Positions 9,010 to 15,537 of a DNA stretch of 64,000 nt are shown here, in pieces. Position 1 is the stretch's first letter; each line of letters begins with the position of its first letter. The translations under genes and the position numbers were made by a program. The stretch is from Verrucomicrobiota bacterium (GTDB lineage: Bacteria > Verrucomicrobiota > Verrucomicrobiia > Opitutales > Opitutaceae), in assembly GCA_019136515.1 (NCBI GenBank), contig JAGVUB010000157.1, positions 124,001-188,000 on the forward strand, in the 5' to 3' direction. The notes under the pieces were generated by a model. That model made no database searches and was not told the DNA's origin. It worked only from the letters and a program-made list of their open reading frames with translations.

Positions 9010-10008
9010 TCAGCGCTTCTTCCAGGGCGTGGCGGCGAGGGCGCGCTCGGCCTTGAGCTTGAGGTAGCTGGTCACGCGGCCGAGCTCGAGCGTGCCGGCG
9101 GCGAGCGCGGCCTGCACGGCGCAGCCGGGCTCGGTGCCGTGGCGGCAGTCGCGGAACCTGCACAACGCGGCGGCGGCGGCCACCTCGGGGAAGAGCTCCT
9201 CCAGCGGTGTATCCGCATCCCAGAACTGGAATTCGCGCATGCCGGGCGTGTCGAGCAGCAGCACGCCGCCGGGGCCGACGAGCAGCTCGCGGCTGGTGGT
9301 GCAGTGGCGCCCCTTGGCATCGGCCTCGCGCACCTCCTGCACGGCCTGCACCTCGTCGCCAAGCAGGCGGTTGACCAGCGACGACTTGCCCACGCCGGAG
9401 ACGCCGAGGAAGGCCACGGTCTCGCGTTTGCGCAGCCAGGGCTTGAGCGCCTTGGCGCCGCCGCGTTTCACGGCGTTGGCGGTGACGACCGGCGCGCCGC
9501 CCACGAGCGGTTCGAGCTCGGCGCGGAGGGAGTCGGGCGACTCGTGCAGGTCGGCCTTGTTGAGCACGACGACGGGGGCGATGCCGCCGGAGCGCACCGC
9601 CGTGAGGAAACGTTCGATGCGGCGGTGGTTCACCGGGGCGTCGAGGCCCACGACGATGAAGACGGTGTCGAGGTTGGCGGCGAGGATCTGCTGCTCCTCG
9701 CGGCGGAAACCGGCGGCCTGGCGGGAGAGCACGGTGCGGCGCGGGAGCACGGCGAGCAGGCGCGCGCGGGGTTCGTCGGCGCGCGGCTCCACGGCCACCC
9801 AGTCGCCCGCGACGGGCAGATCGGCGCGTTTGGCGGAGCGGTGGCGGAGCTTGCCGGCGGGTTCGGCGAGGATCTCGCCCTCGTCGGTGGTCACGCCCCA
9901 GCCGCGTCCGAAGTCGGCGGTGACGCGCGCGGGCACCACGCCCGGCGCGGCGAAGGGCGCGAAGGCGGCGGCGAGGGAGTCGTTCCAACCGAGGGCGGCG
10001 AGGGACAT
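9010..10008 (-). CDS. rsgA: Ribosome small-subunit GTPase RsgA (YjeQ)
   Basis: A 332-residue circularly permuted GTPase that acts in late 30S ribosome assembly. It has an N-terminal OB-fold region (residues 25-110), the early G4 motif VVVLNKADL (147-154), G1 GVSGVGKSS (202-210), G2-like GRHCTTSREL (233-242) and G3 LLDTPGMREF (251-260). A C-terminal zinc site is formed by Cys283, Cys288, His290 and Cys296 in CRFRDCRHGTEPGC. Order and length are normal. The start at 10008 (MSLAALGWND) excludes an in-frame upstream extension that runs into repeat DNA. Confidence 0.94.
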   Translation of the reverse strand: MSLAALGWNDSLAAAFAPFAAPGVVPARVTADFGRGWGVTTDEGEILAEPAGKLRHRSAKRADLPVAGDWVAVEPRADEPRARLLAVLPRRTVLSRQAAGFRREEQQILAANLDTVFIVVGLDAPVNHRRIERFLTAVRSGGIAPVVVLNKADLHESPDSLRAELEPLVGGAPVVTANAVKRGGAKALKPWLRKRETVAFLGVSGVGKSSLVNRLLGDEVQAVQEVREADAKGRHCTTSRELLVGPGGVLLLDTPGMREFQFWDADTPLEELFPEVAAAAALCRFRDCRHGTEPGCAVQAALAAGTLELGRVTSYLKLKAERALAATPWKKR

Positions 10009-10043
10009 GGCAGAGGACAGAGAGCAGAAGACGGAGACCGGAG

Positions 10044-10214
10044 GAATCTGGAACTCAGCGTAGACGCGCGCCGGGGCGCGGCCTGGCGGGGAAGCAACAA
10101 CGAGGAACCATTCCAGCAGAGGGTGACCACGGATCACACTGATGGGCACGGATGATCTCGGGACGATCCGTGTACATCCGTGAAATCAGTGGTTTCTGGT
10201 TCATGTTGCTTGAG
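10044..10214 (+). repeat. ATCCGTG inverted-repeat element, copy 2
   Basis: Near-identical to 8210-8376 over its whole length, including the GGCGCGGCCT segment, the triple ATCCGTG arms and the TTCATGTTGCTTGAG end. It lies just upstream of rsgA's start, so it may contain or displace that gene's promoter. Confidence 0.85.
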
Positions 10215-10288
10215 AGGAATCAGAAATGGACGACGGAGGGCGGACGACGGAATGGCGAAATGTGGGAATCAGGAAAACGGGAGGGGGC

Positions 10289-10729
10289 TCAGTCGAACTC
10301 GTTGAGCGTGAGGGTTGGGGGCACGGTGGACGGTGGTCGGTCAGCGGTGGACCGTGGCCGGTTGGCAGTGGCCGGTTGCCGGTGGTCGGTGAACGGTGGA
10401 CGGTGGTTGGCAGCTGGTGTGGCGCTGGGCGCGGGAGCAGCGCTCGGCTGCCGGGTGTCGGTGCCGGGGGTGGTCTGGCGGACGAGCTGCCGGAGCGTGG
10501 GGAAGAGGGGATGGGCGGCGTTGGCGCGGTAGTACCGGCGGTTGCCGTCGCGTTCGCTGACAACGAGTTGCGCGGCGGCGAGCTTGGCCAGCTCGGTCTG
10601 GATCGTACCGAGGGCGAGGCCGCTGCGGCGGGTGAGCTCGCGCAGGTGCAGCTCGGCGGAAGCGTCGGCGAAAAGCAGCCGCAGGACTTGGGCGCGGACT
10701 TGGGGGAAGAGGATGGAGAGCAGATCCAC
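10289..10729 (-). CDS. Winged-helix regulator with a repeat-derived C-terminal tail
   Basis: A 146-residue protein. Residues 1-82 form a winged helix (LFPQVRAQVLRLLFADASAE, LHLRELTRRSGLALGTIQTE, LVVSERDGNRRYYRANAAHP). In known proteins with this HTH wording, a nucleotidyltransferase domain usually follows. Here, from about residue 88, the sequence is DTRQPSAAPAPSATPA and then Arg/Pro/Thr-rich text encoded by the GGTCGGTGAACGGTGGACGG repeats that also fill spacers. The catalytic domain is therefore absent, and the tail and stop codon come from repeat DNA. It may still bind DNA, or be a decaying gene. Confidence 0.6.
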   Translation of the reverse strand: MDLLSILFPQVRAQVLRLLFADASAELHLRELTRRSGLALGTIQTELAKLAAAQLVVSERDGNRRYYRANAAHPLFPTLRQLVRQTTPGTDTRQPSAAPAPSATPAANHRPPFTDHRQPATANRPRSTADRPPSTVPPTLTLNEFD

Positions 10730-11149
10730 GACGACTGGTTAAAGCGGACGGATGACTGGATAAAGCGAACGAAAGGGGAGGCAAGACGGAAGCTGGAGGG
10801 CGGAGGGATGGACCACTAATGCACACTGATGGACACTAATGTCGGAGCGGAGGAGGGGGCGCGGACGACCGATGACAGAGGACCGATGACAGAGGACCGA
10901 TGACAGAGGACAGACGACAGAGGACGGAGGACAGAGGGCGGGGGGCGGAGGACGGGGTGACAAGTGGCAGGTGGGGCGGATGGCGGAAGACTGGGCGAAT
11001 CTGGAACTCAAGAAATCAGGAACGGATGGTGGCGGAAGGAATGTGGAAATCAGGGAATCAGGAACGGATGGTTCACAACGGAAGAGGGAAGGCCGGACGA
11101 ATCTGGAACGCAGGGAATCAGGAAACGCTCCCGGCGGACGGGCGGTGGC
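10730..11149. repeat. Purine-rich and arm-repeat spacer
   Basis: No gene seen. It contains the GATGACAGAGGACC tandem array at 10867-10960, then several copies of the 'GAATCTGGAACTCA' or 'GAATGTGGAAATCAGG' arm (10985-11125), all on the plus strand. Confidence 0.75.
10867..10960 (+). repeat. Purine-rich tandem repeat
   Basis: Three perfect 14-base units of GACCGATGACAGAG decay into GACAGACGACAGAGGACGG and GGGCGGGGGGCGG. Nearly all purine on this strand except for the C in each GAC. Confidence 0.85.
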
Positions 11150-11425
11150 CTATTCGGCGAGCAGGGCGGCGAGATCGAGCGGGTGGGTGGACATCGCCAG
11201 CGAGCCGTCGGGCGTGCGGGGCCATTGGTCCTGCGGGCGGTCGCGGTAGAGCTCCACGCCGTTGCCGTCGGGATCGCGGAGGTAGAGCGCCTCGCTCACG
11301 CCGTGATCGGCGGCGCCGTCGAGCGCGATGCCGGCGCGTTGGAGGCGCCGGAGGGCATCGGCCGAGGTGGCGCGGTCGGTCGGGTGGGCATGGGCGAAGG
11401 AAGCCGCGGAAAGCGCGGCCCGCAA
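11150..11425 (-). pseudogene. VOC/glyoxalase-fold dioxygenase, C-terminal half only
   Basis: About 90 residues matching the last half of a vicinal-oxygen-chelate protein: ATSADALRRLQRAGIALDGA, ADHGVSEALYLRDPDGNGVE and LYRDRPQDQWPRTPDG. This includes the metal-binding Glu of GNGVELY and the DHG motif. The N-terminal VOC module is missing. The homologous text begins at about 11415, some 12-20 bases from a 12-base palindrome at 11435-11446; upstream in frame there is a stop near 11444, and the only start is a TTG. The 5' half was evidently lost when the neighbouring restriction-type/defence DNA arrived. Confidence 0.78.
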
Positions 11426-11434
11426 CCGCCGCGC

Positions 11435-11473
11435 GTTTATGACTCATCGTCTATAAACTTCTGAGTCATAAAC
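11435..11473 (+). promoter_or_regulatory. Palindromic operator/promoter before a truncated XRE gene
   Basis: Perfect 12-base inverted repeat GTTTATGACTCA (11435-11446) and TGAGTCATAAAC (11462-11473) around a 15-base AT-rich spacer holding TATAAA. It precedes the XRE fragment start by 15 bases. The GACT...AGTC core resembles the C-boxes bound by controller proteins of restriction-modification systems. The palindrome is seen; the regulator assignment is inferred. Confidence 0.6.
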
Positions 11474-11488
11474 CTGTAGGATCGCCGG

Positions 11489-11605
11489 ATGCGAAAACAG
11501 AAGGCGAAGCCCCTCGTCCGCTTCGGCGAGAATGTCCGCGCGTTGCGCGAGAAGAAGGAGTGGACGCAGGAACGCTTGGCCGCCGAGACCCTTAGCAGGC
11601 GGTAA
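11489..11605 (+). pseudogene. XRE-family regulator, truncated after the first HTH helices
   Basis: A 38-residue open frame starting MRKQKAKPLVRFGENVRALR and continuing EKKEWTQERLAAET, the start of an XRE/Cro helix-turn-helix. After AAET the frame reads LSRR and stops at 11605. The break (about 11590) falls exactly where the lower-GC island begins, since the 3' end of the DUF2075 gene lies at 11592. I read this as a regulator cut by insertion of the island. Confidence 0.72.
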
Positions 11606-13583
11606 GGCTTCGGATTCCGCAGGTGAGCAGATAATCAGCGACCGGATCGTAGTATTCTGGAAGGCGGGTTGGATCGTTGGGATCGCCCTTGGGTACGAAG
11701 ATCACAAGGCCTTGTCGCGCGCGAGTTAGCAGAACGCGGTGAGCGTTGAGCAGGTATCGGCGGCTGGTCTCATCGCAAACTTGCTCCCACCTCGTCCCTC
11801 TGAATTTCCGGAACGCCCAAGCATTTCCATCCCGGCGCAAGTTTGCATCCCAGCCAACCAAGCTCCAGTCGAGCTCGAGGCCCTGAATGTCGAACTCGGT
11901 CGCGACTTCCTCCAGGTAATGACAGGAACGAACGTCAGCCGAGTCGTTCAAGAACCAGACTTCTGGCTCAATCTTCGCGGCGACATCCATCCCCTCGGGG
12001 CGAAGGCGTCTTGCCCCCGAATAGGCAGTCAGACCAATCAGCTCCGATCCTCGCTTCTTCCAGCGCAGCCACCGTTGACCAACAGGCAGGCTCCGAGTGA
12101 GGAGCACTGGGTAGTTCTCACGAATTGCGGAATAGCAGCTCGCGGCTTTGTCAGGCTCGTTGTCGATCACATGCCCAACGAATTTGGATAGGGTTTCTGC
12201 CCTGAAGGAGCGAAGCGAGACGCCGAGGTGTAAACTTGGTGACGACGATGAATGAAGGCCTGCCGTGAGCTCGCCAACAGGTTGATGGCTCGAGTACTCG
12301 TGCGTTGCGAAACGATCGGAGTAGAACACTTGCCAGTGTGAGAACCGCGCACGCAATGCTCGGAACCACTCAGGAAGGCCCGCTTCCCCTGAGTTGATTT
12401 CCTGCCCTCCACCAACTAGCGCGATGATCACACACCAATCGGCGTGCCGGTCCATGACCTCGATGAGAAACTCAGGCTCAGAAGAATGGAACTCCGTGAG
12501 GTCCCGCTTGGTGCGCATGAACTTTGATGTGTGCTCCTGATCCCATGCGCGCTGGGCTTCGTCGAAGACGACGACTTTTTCGACCGTGGCCAGATTGCTG
12601 GCGAGGTTCGAGTCACGAAAATGGTGTATGTTCTGAATGAACGCATGCGCGTTGCGATTCGCGTCCTTGAGTGAAACTGAAGTGCGTTCCTTCTGGTCTC
12701 GGGCAAGTGCAGCGCGCAGGACTGAAACGAGCGGGCCATTTCCGGAAAGAAAAACAGCATGCTCGTCGCTGTGGTGCCGCATGCGGTCAGTGGTGATGTT
12801 TAGGCCCGCCAGAGTCTTTCCCGCACCAGGAACGCCGGTCACGAAACAGATGGCTTTCTGCCGTTTGGCTTTCGCCGCCTCGATGATCTCGCTGATCGCC
12901 TGCGTTGTTTCACTGAGGTTGATCGCGCTCGCGTCGCTCCGCGCGATCTCAGCGACACTATGGTCTCGGTACAGCGCCCGAGCTGCCTCGATGATGGTCG
13001 GCGTCGGCTTATAGCGGGAGTTTGCCCATGCCTTTCCTTCGACTTCCGGGGCGGGGGGCAGGGCTGCGATAACCTCTGTCACCGTTTGCCGCAGGTCTCT
13101 GGCGTTGCAGCACTGACAATTTGCGACCCGGTCTGTGTGGAAGCTGATGGTGTTTTTCGCCGGGTTCGCGGCTGTCGCGATTACGATCGGGATGATACTC
13201 GCGGCGTGGCTGCCCTCGTGGAAATTTTTGAGGTCCAAGGCGTAGTCGACTGCCTGTGCCAAGGCAGCGGATGCATAGACCGACTCTCCTATCTTGAACT
13301 CAAGGACGATTACTGCACTGCGAATGATCAGTGCGGCATCAGCTCGCTTGCCCATCCTCGGGATCTTGAGCTCGAGGAACACCATACTGCAATCGGTGCC
13401 ATGAAGCTGATCCCTGAGGATCCGGATTTCGTCCCGCCAAGCGTTTCGCTGTTGGATGCTTTGGTCGTGCTCCGCAGCTGCTGCGAGGTGTCCCAGAATG
13501 GTGTTCTCATCCGCAGCCAAGAACTCCGCGAGCGATGCCGAGAAGTACGCTCGTCCGATTGGTGTGCAGCCGCTGGCGCTCAT
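11592..13583 (-). CDS. PD-(D/E)XK nuclease-SF1 helicase fusion, DUF2075 family
   Basis: A 663-residue protein. Residues 78-98 read GKRADAALII...VLEFKIG, with Asp82, Glu95 and Lys97 as a PD-(D/E)XK nuclease site. After a linker comes a DUF2075 (Schlafen group 3-like) helicase. Walker A is FVTGVPGAGKT (ending Thr257), Walker B VVVFDEAQRAWDQ (337-349), LVGGGQEINSG (motif III-like) follows, and helicase motif VI is VLLTRARQG (617-625). The family is found in mobile and defence loci, but its mechanism is not established; cutting or unwinding foreign nucleic acid is inferred. It follows the XRE gene by 14 bases in the same direction, so the two form an operon. Base composition is clearly less GC-rich than the neighbours, a sign of transfer. 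Confidence 0.85.
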   Translation of the reverse strand: MSASGCTPIGRAYFSASLAEFLAADENTILGHLAAAAEHDQSIQQRNAWRDEIRILRDQLHGTDCSMVFLELKIPRMGKRADAALIIRSAVIVLEFKIGESVYASAALAQAVDYALDLKNFHEGSHAASIIPIVIATAANPAKNTISFHTDRVANCQCCNARDLRQTVTEVIAALPPAPEVEGKAWANSRYKPTPTIIEAARALYRDHSVAEIARSDASAINLSETTQAISEIIEAAKAKRQKAICFVTGVPGAGKTLAGLNITTDRMRHHSDEHAVFLSGNGPLVSVLRAALARDQKERTSVSLKDANRNAHAFIQNIHHFRDSNLASNLATVEKVVVFDEAQRAWDQEHTSKFMRTKRDLTEFHSSEPEFLIEVMDRHADWCVIIALVGGGQEINSGEAGLPEWFRALRARFSHWQVFYSDRFATHEYSSHQPVGELTAGLHSSSSPSLHLGVSLRSFRAETLSKFVGHVIDNEPDKAASCYSAIRENYPVLLTRSLPVGQRWLRWKKRGSELIGLTAYSGARRLRPEGMDVAAKIEPEVWFLNDSADVRSCHYLEEVATEFDIQGLELDWSLVGWDANLRRDGNAWAFRKFRGTRWEQVCDETSRRYLLNAHRVLLTRARQGLVIFVPKGDPNDPTRLPEYYDPVADYLLTCGIRSLTAC

Positions 13584-13597
13584 CGGTGGGCTCAGGC

Positions 13598-13843
13598 CTA
13601 GGTCTCCATGCCGAGCAACCAGGTCGCTTTGACCTTCAGCACCTGCGCCAAAGCTTTCACTTCGAAATCGGATACGTAGCGGCGGCCGGTCTCGATCTTG
13701 GCGATTCCAGCTCGATCAATAGGGACACCGCGCACCGCGAGTTTCCCGGAAAGGTCGTCCTGCGATACGGCCGGAGTGCGCGCGAGACGAGCTTCACGCA
13801 CCTTCTTGCCGACAATGTTTACGTTCCTCTTTGGAACAGCCAC
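13598..13843 (-). CDS. XRE-family transcriptional regulator of the island
   Basis: An 81-residue helix-turn-helix protein with a GTG start at 13843. It reads VGKKVREARLARTPAVSQDD, then LSGKLAVRGVPIDRAGIAKI, ETGRRYVSDFEVKALAQVLK, and ends WLLGMET, the usual XRE/HTH_3 layout. Its own start region and upstream spacer carry GTTCC-N5-GGAAC palindromes (13823-13837 and 13877-13891), so it probably represses itself and the downstream nuclease-helicase. This phage-repressor-like arrangement is typical of accessory and defence operons. Autoregulation is inferred from the site positions. Confidence 0.85.
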   Translation of the reverse strand: MAVPKRNVNIVGKKVREARLARTPAVSQDDLSGKLAVRGVPIDRAGIAKIETGRRYVSDFEVKALAQVLKVKATWLLGMET

Positions 13844-13891
13844 GAAGCCAGGATACCAGGTCCCGGCTTGTCATGTGTTCCAAAATGGAAC
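13823..13891. promoter_or_regulatory. GTTCC-N5-GGAAC operator sites
   Basis: Two perfect inverted repeats: GTTCCTCTTTGGAAC at 13823-13837, overlapping the first codons of the XRE gene, and GTTCCAAAATGGAAC at 13877-13891, extended by TG/CA to 17 bases. A shortened version, GTTCCACAGAAC, follows at 13915-13926. Spacing and position suit a self-repressing XRE protein controlling divergent transcription. Confidence 0.68.
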
Positions 13892-13902
13892 AGCGAGACT
13901 GT

Positions 13903-14190
13903 ATGACGTCTCCTGTTCCACAGAACGGATTCTGCATCTTCATCCGTACCCTCTGCCAAGGGGTGGTTCCTTCATCGTTCGATGAAGGCGACCGTCCCGT
14001 CTTCTTTCGGGAGGAGATTGAGGCGCGGCGTGAGATTGCTGAGTACACGATCGAACGGCTTCAGCAGTTTCTCCGTGGAGAACGCGACTTTGAGGATGCG
14101 ATTTCCATCGAAGAGTTTGTTGCCCCCGTCATCCGCTATGCGGACGGAACCATCGTTGACGAAGCTGGCAACAGACTCAGCTCACTCTGA
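13903..14190 (+). CDS. Small hypothetical protein, divergent from the XRE gene
   Basis: About 95 residues; in-frame ATGs at 13873 and 13885 are alternative starts. The C-terminal 60 residues look like a folded acidic helical protein: VFFREEIEARREIAEYTIER, LQQFLRGERDFEDAISIEEF, then VAPVIRYADGTIVDEAGNRL. Base composition matches the island rather than the chromosome. It diverges from the XRE gene across the GTTCC-N5-GGAAC sites, so the same repressor may control it. A 9-base stem CCTTCATCG/CGATGAAGG (13969-13988) lies inside its 5' part. I do not recognise the family; a small partner or antidote of the nuclease-helicase is possible but unproven. Confidence 0.5.
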   Translation: MTSPVPQNGFCIFIRTLCQGVVPSSFDEGDRPVFFREEIEARREIAEYTIERLQQFLRGERDFEDAISIEEFVAPVIRYADGTIVDEAGNRLSSL

Positions 14191-14274
14191 TGGCGCGGAA
14201 CCGGTCGGCGGGAAACGCGTCGACGCTCTGCTGTTTCGCAGAGTCTCCGGCGCCCTGCGCCTCCGAGGCGGCTG

Positions 14275-14871
14275 GTGGCGCTGCTGCGGGCGGGCGGCAT
14301 CACGGGGTGGAGGCGGGGGCAGCGGTTGGCGCTGCGGCGACTGTGGCCGGTTGCCGGTGGACATGCGGACGAACGGGGGCTGAAGCATCCCGCCACGACG
14401 GACCGGAGCTGCGGCCACGGACCGGCTACCGGCCACCGTTCACTGGCCACCGGTACGGTGCAGCCCGACTTCGTGTTTCGGCGGGAGCGGCTGGTGGTGT
14501 TTGTCGACGGGTGCTTCTGGCACGGGTGTCCGCGGCACTACACGCGGCCGAAGGCGCGGCGGGCGTTCTGGGACGCCAAGATCGCGGCCAACCGGGCGCG
14601 CGACCGGCGGATCGACCGGGCGTTGCGCGCGGCGGGCTGGCGGGTGCTGCACGTGTGGGAGCATGCGCTGGCGCCGCGACAGCTCGGGCGCACGCTGGCG
14701 CGGGTGCGGCGGGCGGTAGCCGGTGGACGGTGGCCGGTTGCCGGTAGACGGAGGGCGGTGGACGGAGGGCGGTGGACGTTCTGCCGTTCGGCATTCGTGC
14801 CCCCGGCAGAACCTGCGGGAATCTTCGGCGCGGCGCCTCCGAGTGGGTGGGCGGTTTCCGGTAGCCGGTAG
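14275..14871 (+). CDS. Vsr-like (very short patch repair type) endonuclease invaded by repeats
   Basis: The core reads VQPDFVFRRERLVVFVDGCF, WHGCPRHYTRPKARRAFWDA, KIAANRARDRRIDRALRAAG and WRVLHVWEHAL, the conserved C-terminal part of Vsr and related PD-(D/E)XK nicking enzymes. The DFVF Asp, the WHGC segment and the final WEHAL are present. The expected N-terminal half survives only as LVALLRAGGITGWRRGQRL (the gene starts at a GTG within it). It is followed in frame by about 40 residues encoded by CCGGTTGCCGGTGGACATG-type repeat DNA. The last 55 residues are also repeat text, and 14770-14855 is identical to intergenic 16931-17016. Probably inactive. Vsr genes usually sit beside cytosine methyltransferases; none is left here. 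Confidence 0.68.
   Translation: MALLRAGGITGWRRGQRLALRRLWPVAGGHADERGLKHPATTDRSCGHGPATGHRSLATGTVQPDFVFRRERLVVFVDGCFWHGCPRHYTRPKARRAFWDAKIAANRARDRRIDRALRAAGWRVLHVWEHALAPRQLGRTLARVRRAVAGGRWPVAGRRRAVDGGRWTFCRSAFVPPAEPAGIFGAAPPSGWAVSGSR
14770..14855 (+). repeat. 86-base repeat unit, copy 1 (inside the Vsr-like gene)
   Basis: Begins CGGTGGACGTTCTGCCGTTC and ends GAGTGGGTGGGCGGT. By eye it is identical base for base to 16931-17016. It supplies the C-terminal residues of the Vsr-like frame. Confidence 0.9.
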
Positions 14872-15537
14872 CCGGTAGACGGAGGACGGAGGGCGGTGCG
14901 GGCTATCGCTGCGCTACGAGGAGGGGCGGTCGGGCATCTGCGTCCATCAGCGTTTATCCGCGGTTCCACTCTCCGCGGCTCGGTCCGGTTTCCTGATTTC
15001 CTGAGTTCCACATTCTCCCGTGTTCGAAATCCGGAGTGTTGTGAACCATTCTCCCGTGCGGAAGAACCTTCGGCTGATGGCCTTCGCCAAGGGGCGAGGC
15101 CTTGGAAGTGTCCTGCGGCTGATCGCCGCAGGGGAGGAGGGTGACGGCGCCCGCTGATCGCGGGCGGGTGGGGTGAATGTGGAAATCCGGAACACAGGAA
15201 CCGAGAAGACCAGGCGGGCGCGGTGCGCGGCCGCGAGATCCCGGAACGGTTCACGAGCAGGAACAAGTGGAGCCGGAGCGCTTCCTCTGTGCTCTCTGTG
15301 GACTCTGTGGTTCATTTCCGCTGTCAGCGTGCTCCTCGATACGGCAGAGCGGTTCCATGCTTCGCGGTCTGGTCCGGTTTCCTGAGTTCGTGAGTTCCAG
15401 ATTCTCCGGGCCCTGAAACGAGGGGGCGGTGCCGGCGGCCGGGCCGCTGGGCGGGCTTTGGCGCCGCTGGCGGCCCGGGACGCCCCGGTCGCAAGATTCG
15501 GTTCGCCGTAATGGCCGTCCGCTGACCATCCTCCGCC
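14872..15537. repeat. Non-coding repeat mosaic between the Vsr-like gene and the cyclase
   Basis: No gene seen. It holds GGTAGACGGAGGACGGAGGG runs, CATCAGCG words, an inverted arm, triple-hairpin copy 5 (15074-15168), a GAATGTGGAAATCCGG arm paired with GTTTCCTGAGTTC near 15380, a CTCTGTG run, and a degenerate 20-base palindrome at 15331-15350. Confidence 0.82.
15074..15168 (+). repeat. Triple-hairpin element, copy 5
   Basis: Divergent at its left end (CTGATGGCCTTCGCCAAGGG replaces the usual GAACCACTGATGGGC), but the second and third stem-loops are intact. Confidence 0.84.

Noticed and set aside
14187-14274. Extending the Vsr-like gene upstream of the GTG to 14191
   Set aside because: The added text (RRSAVSQSLRRPAPP) is encoded by a repeat unit related to 18017-18065 and has no ATG/GTG/TTG start.
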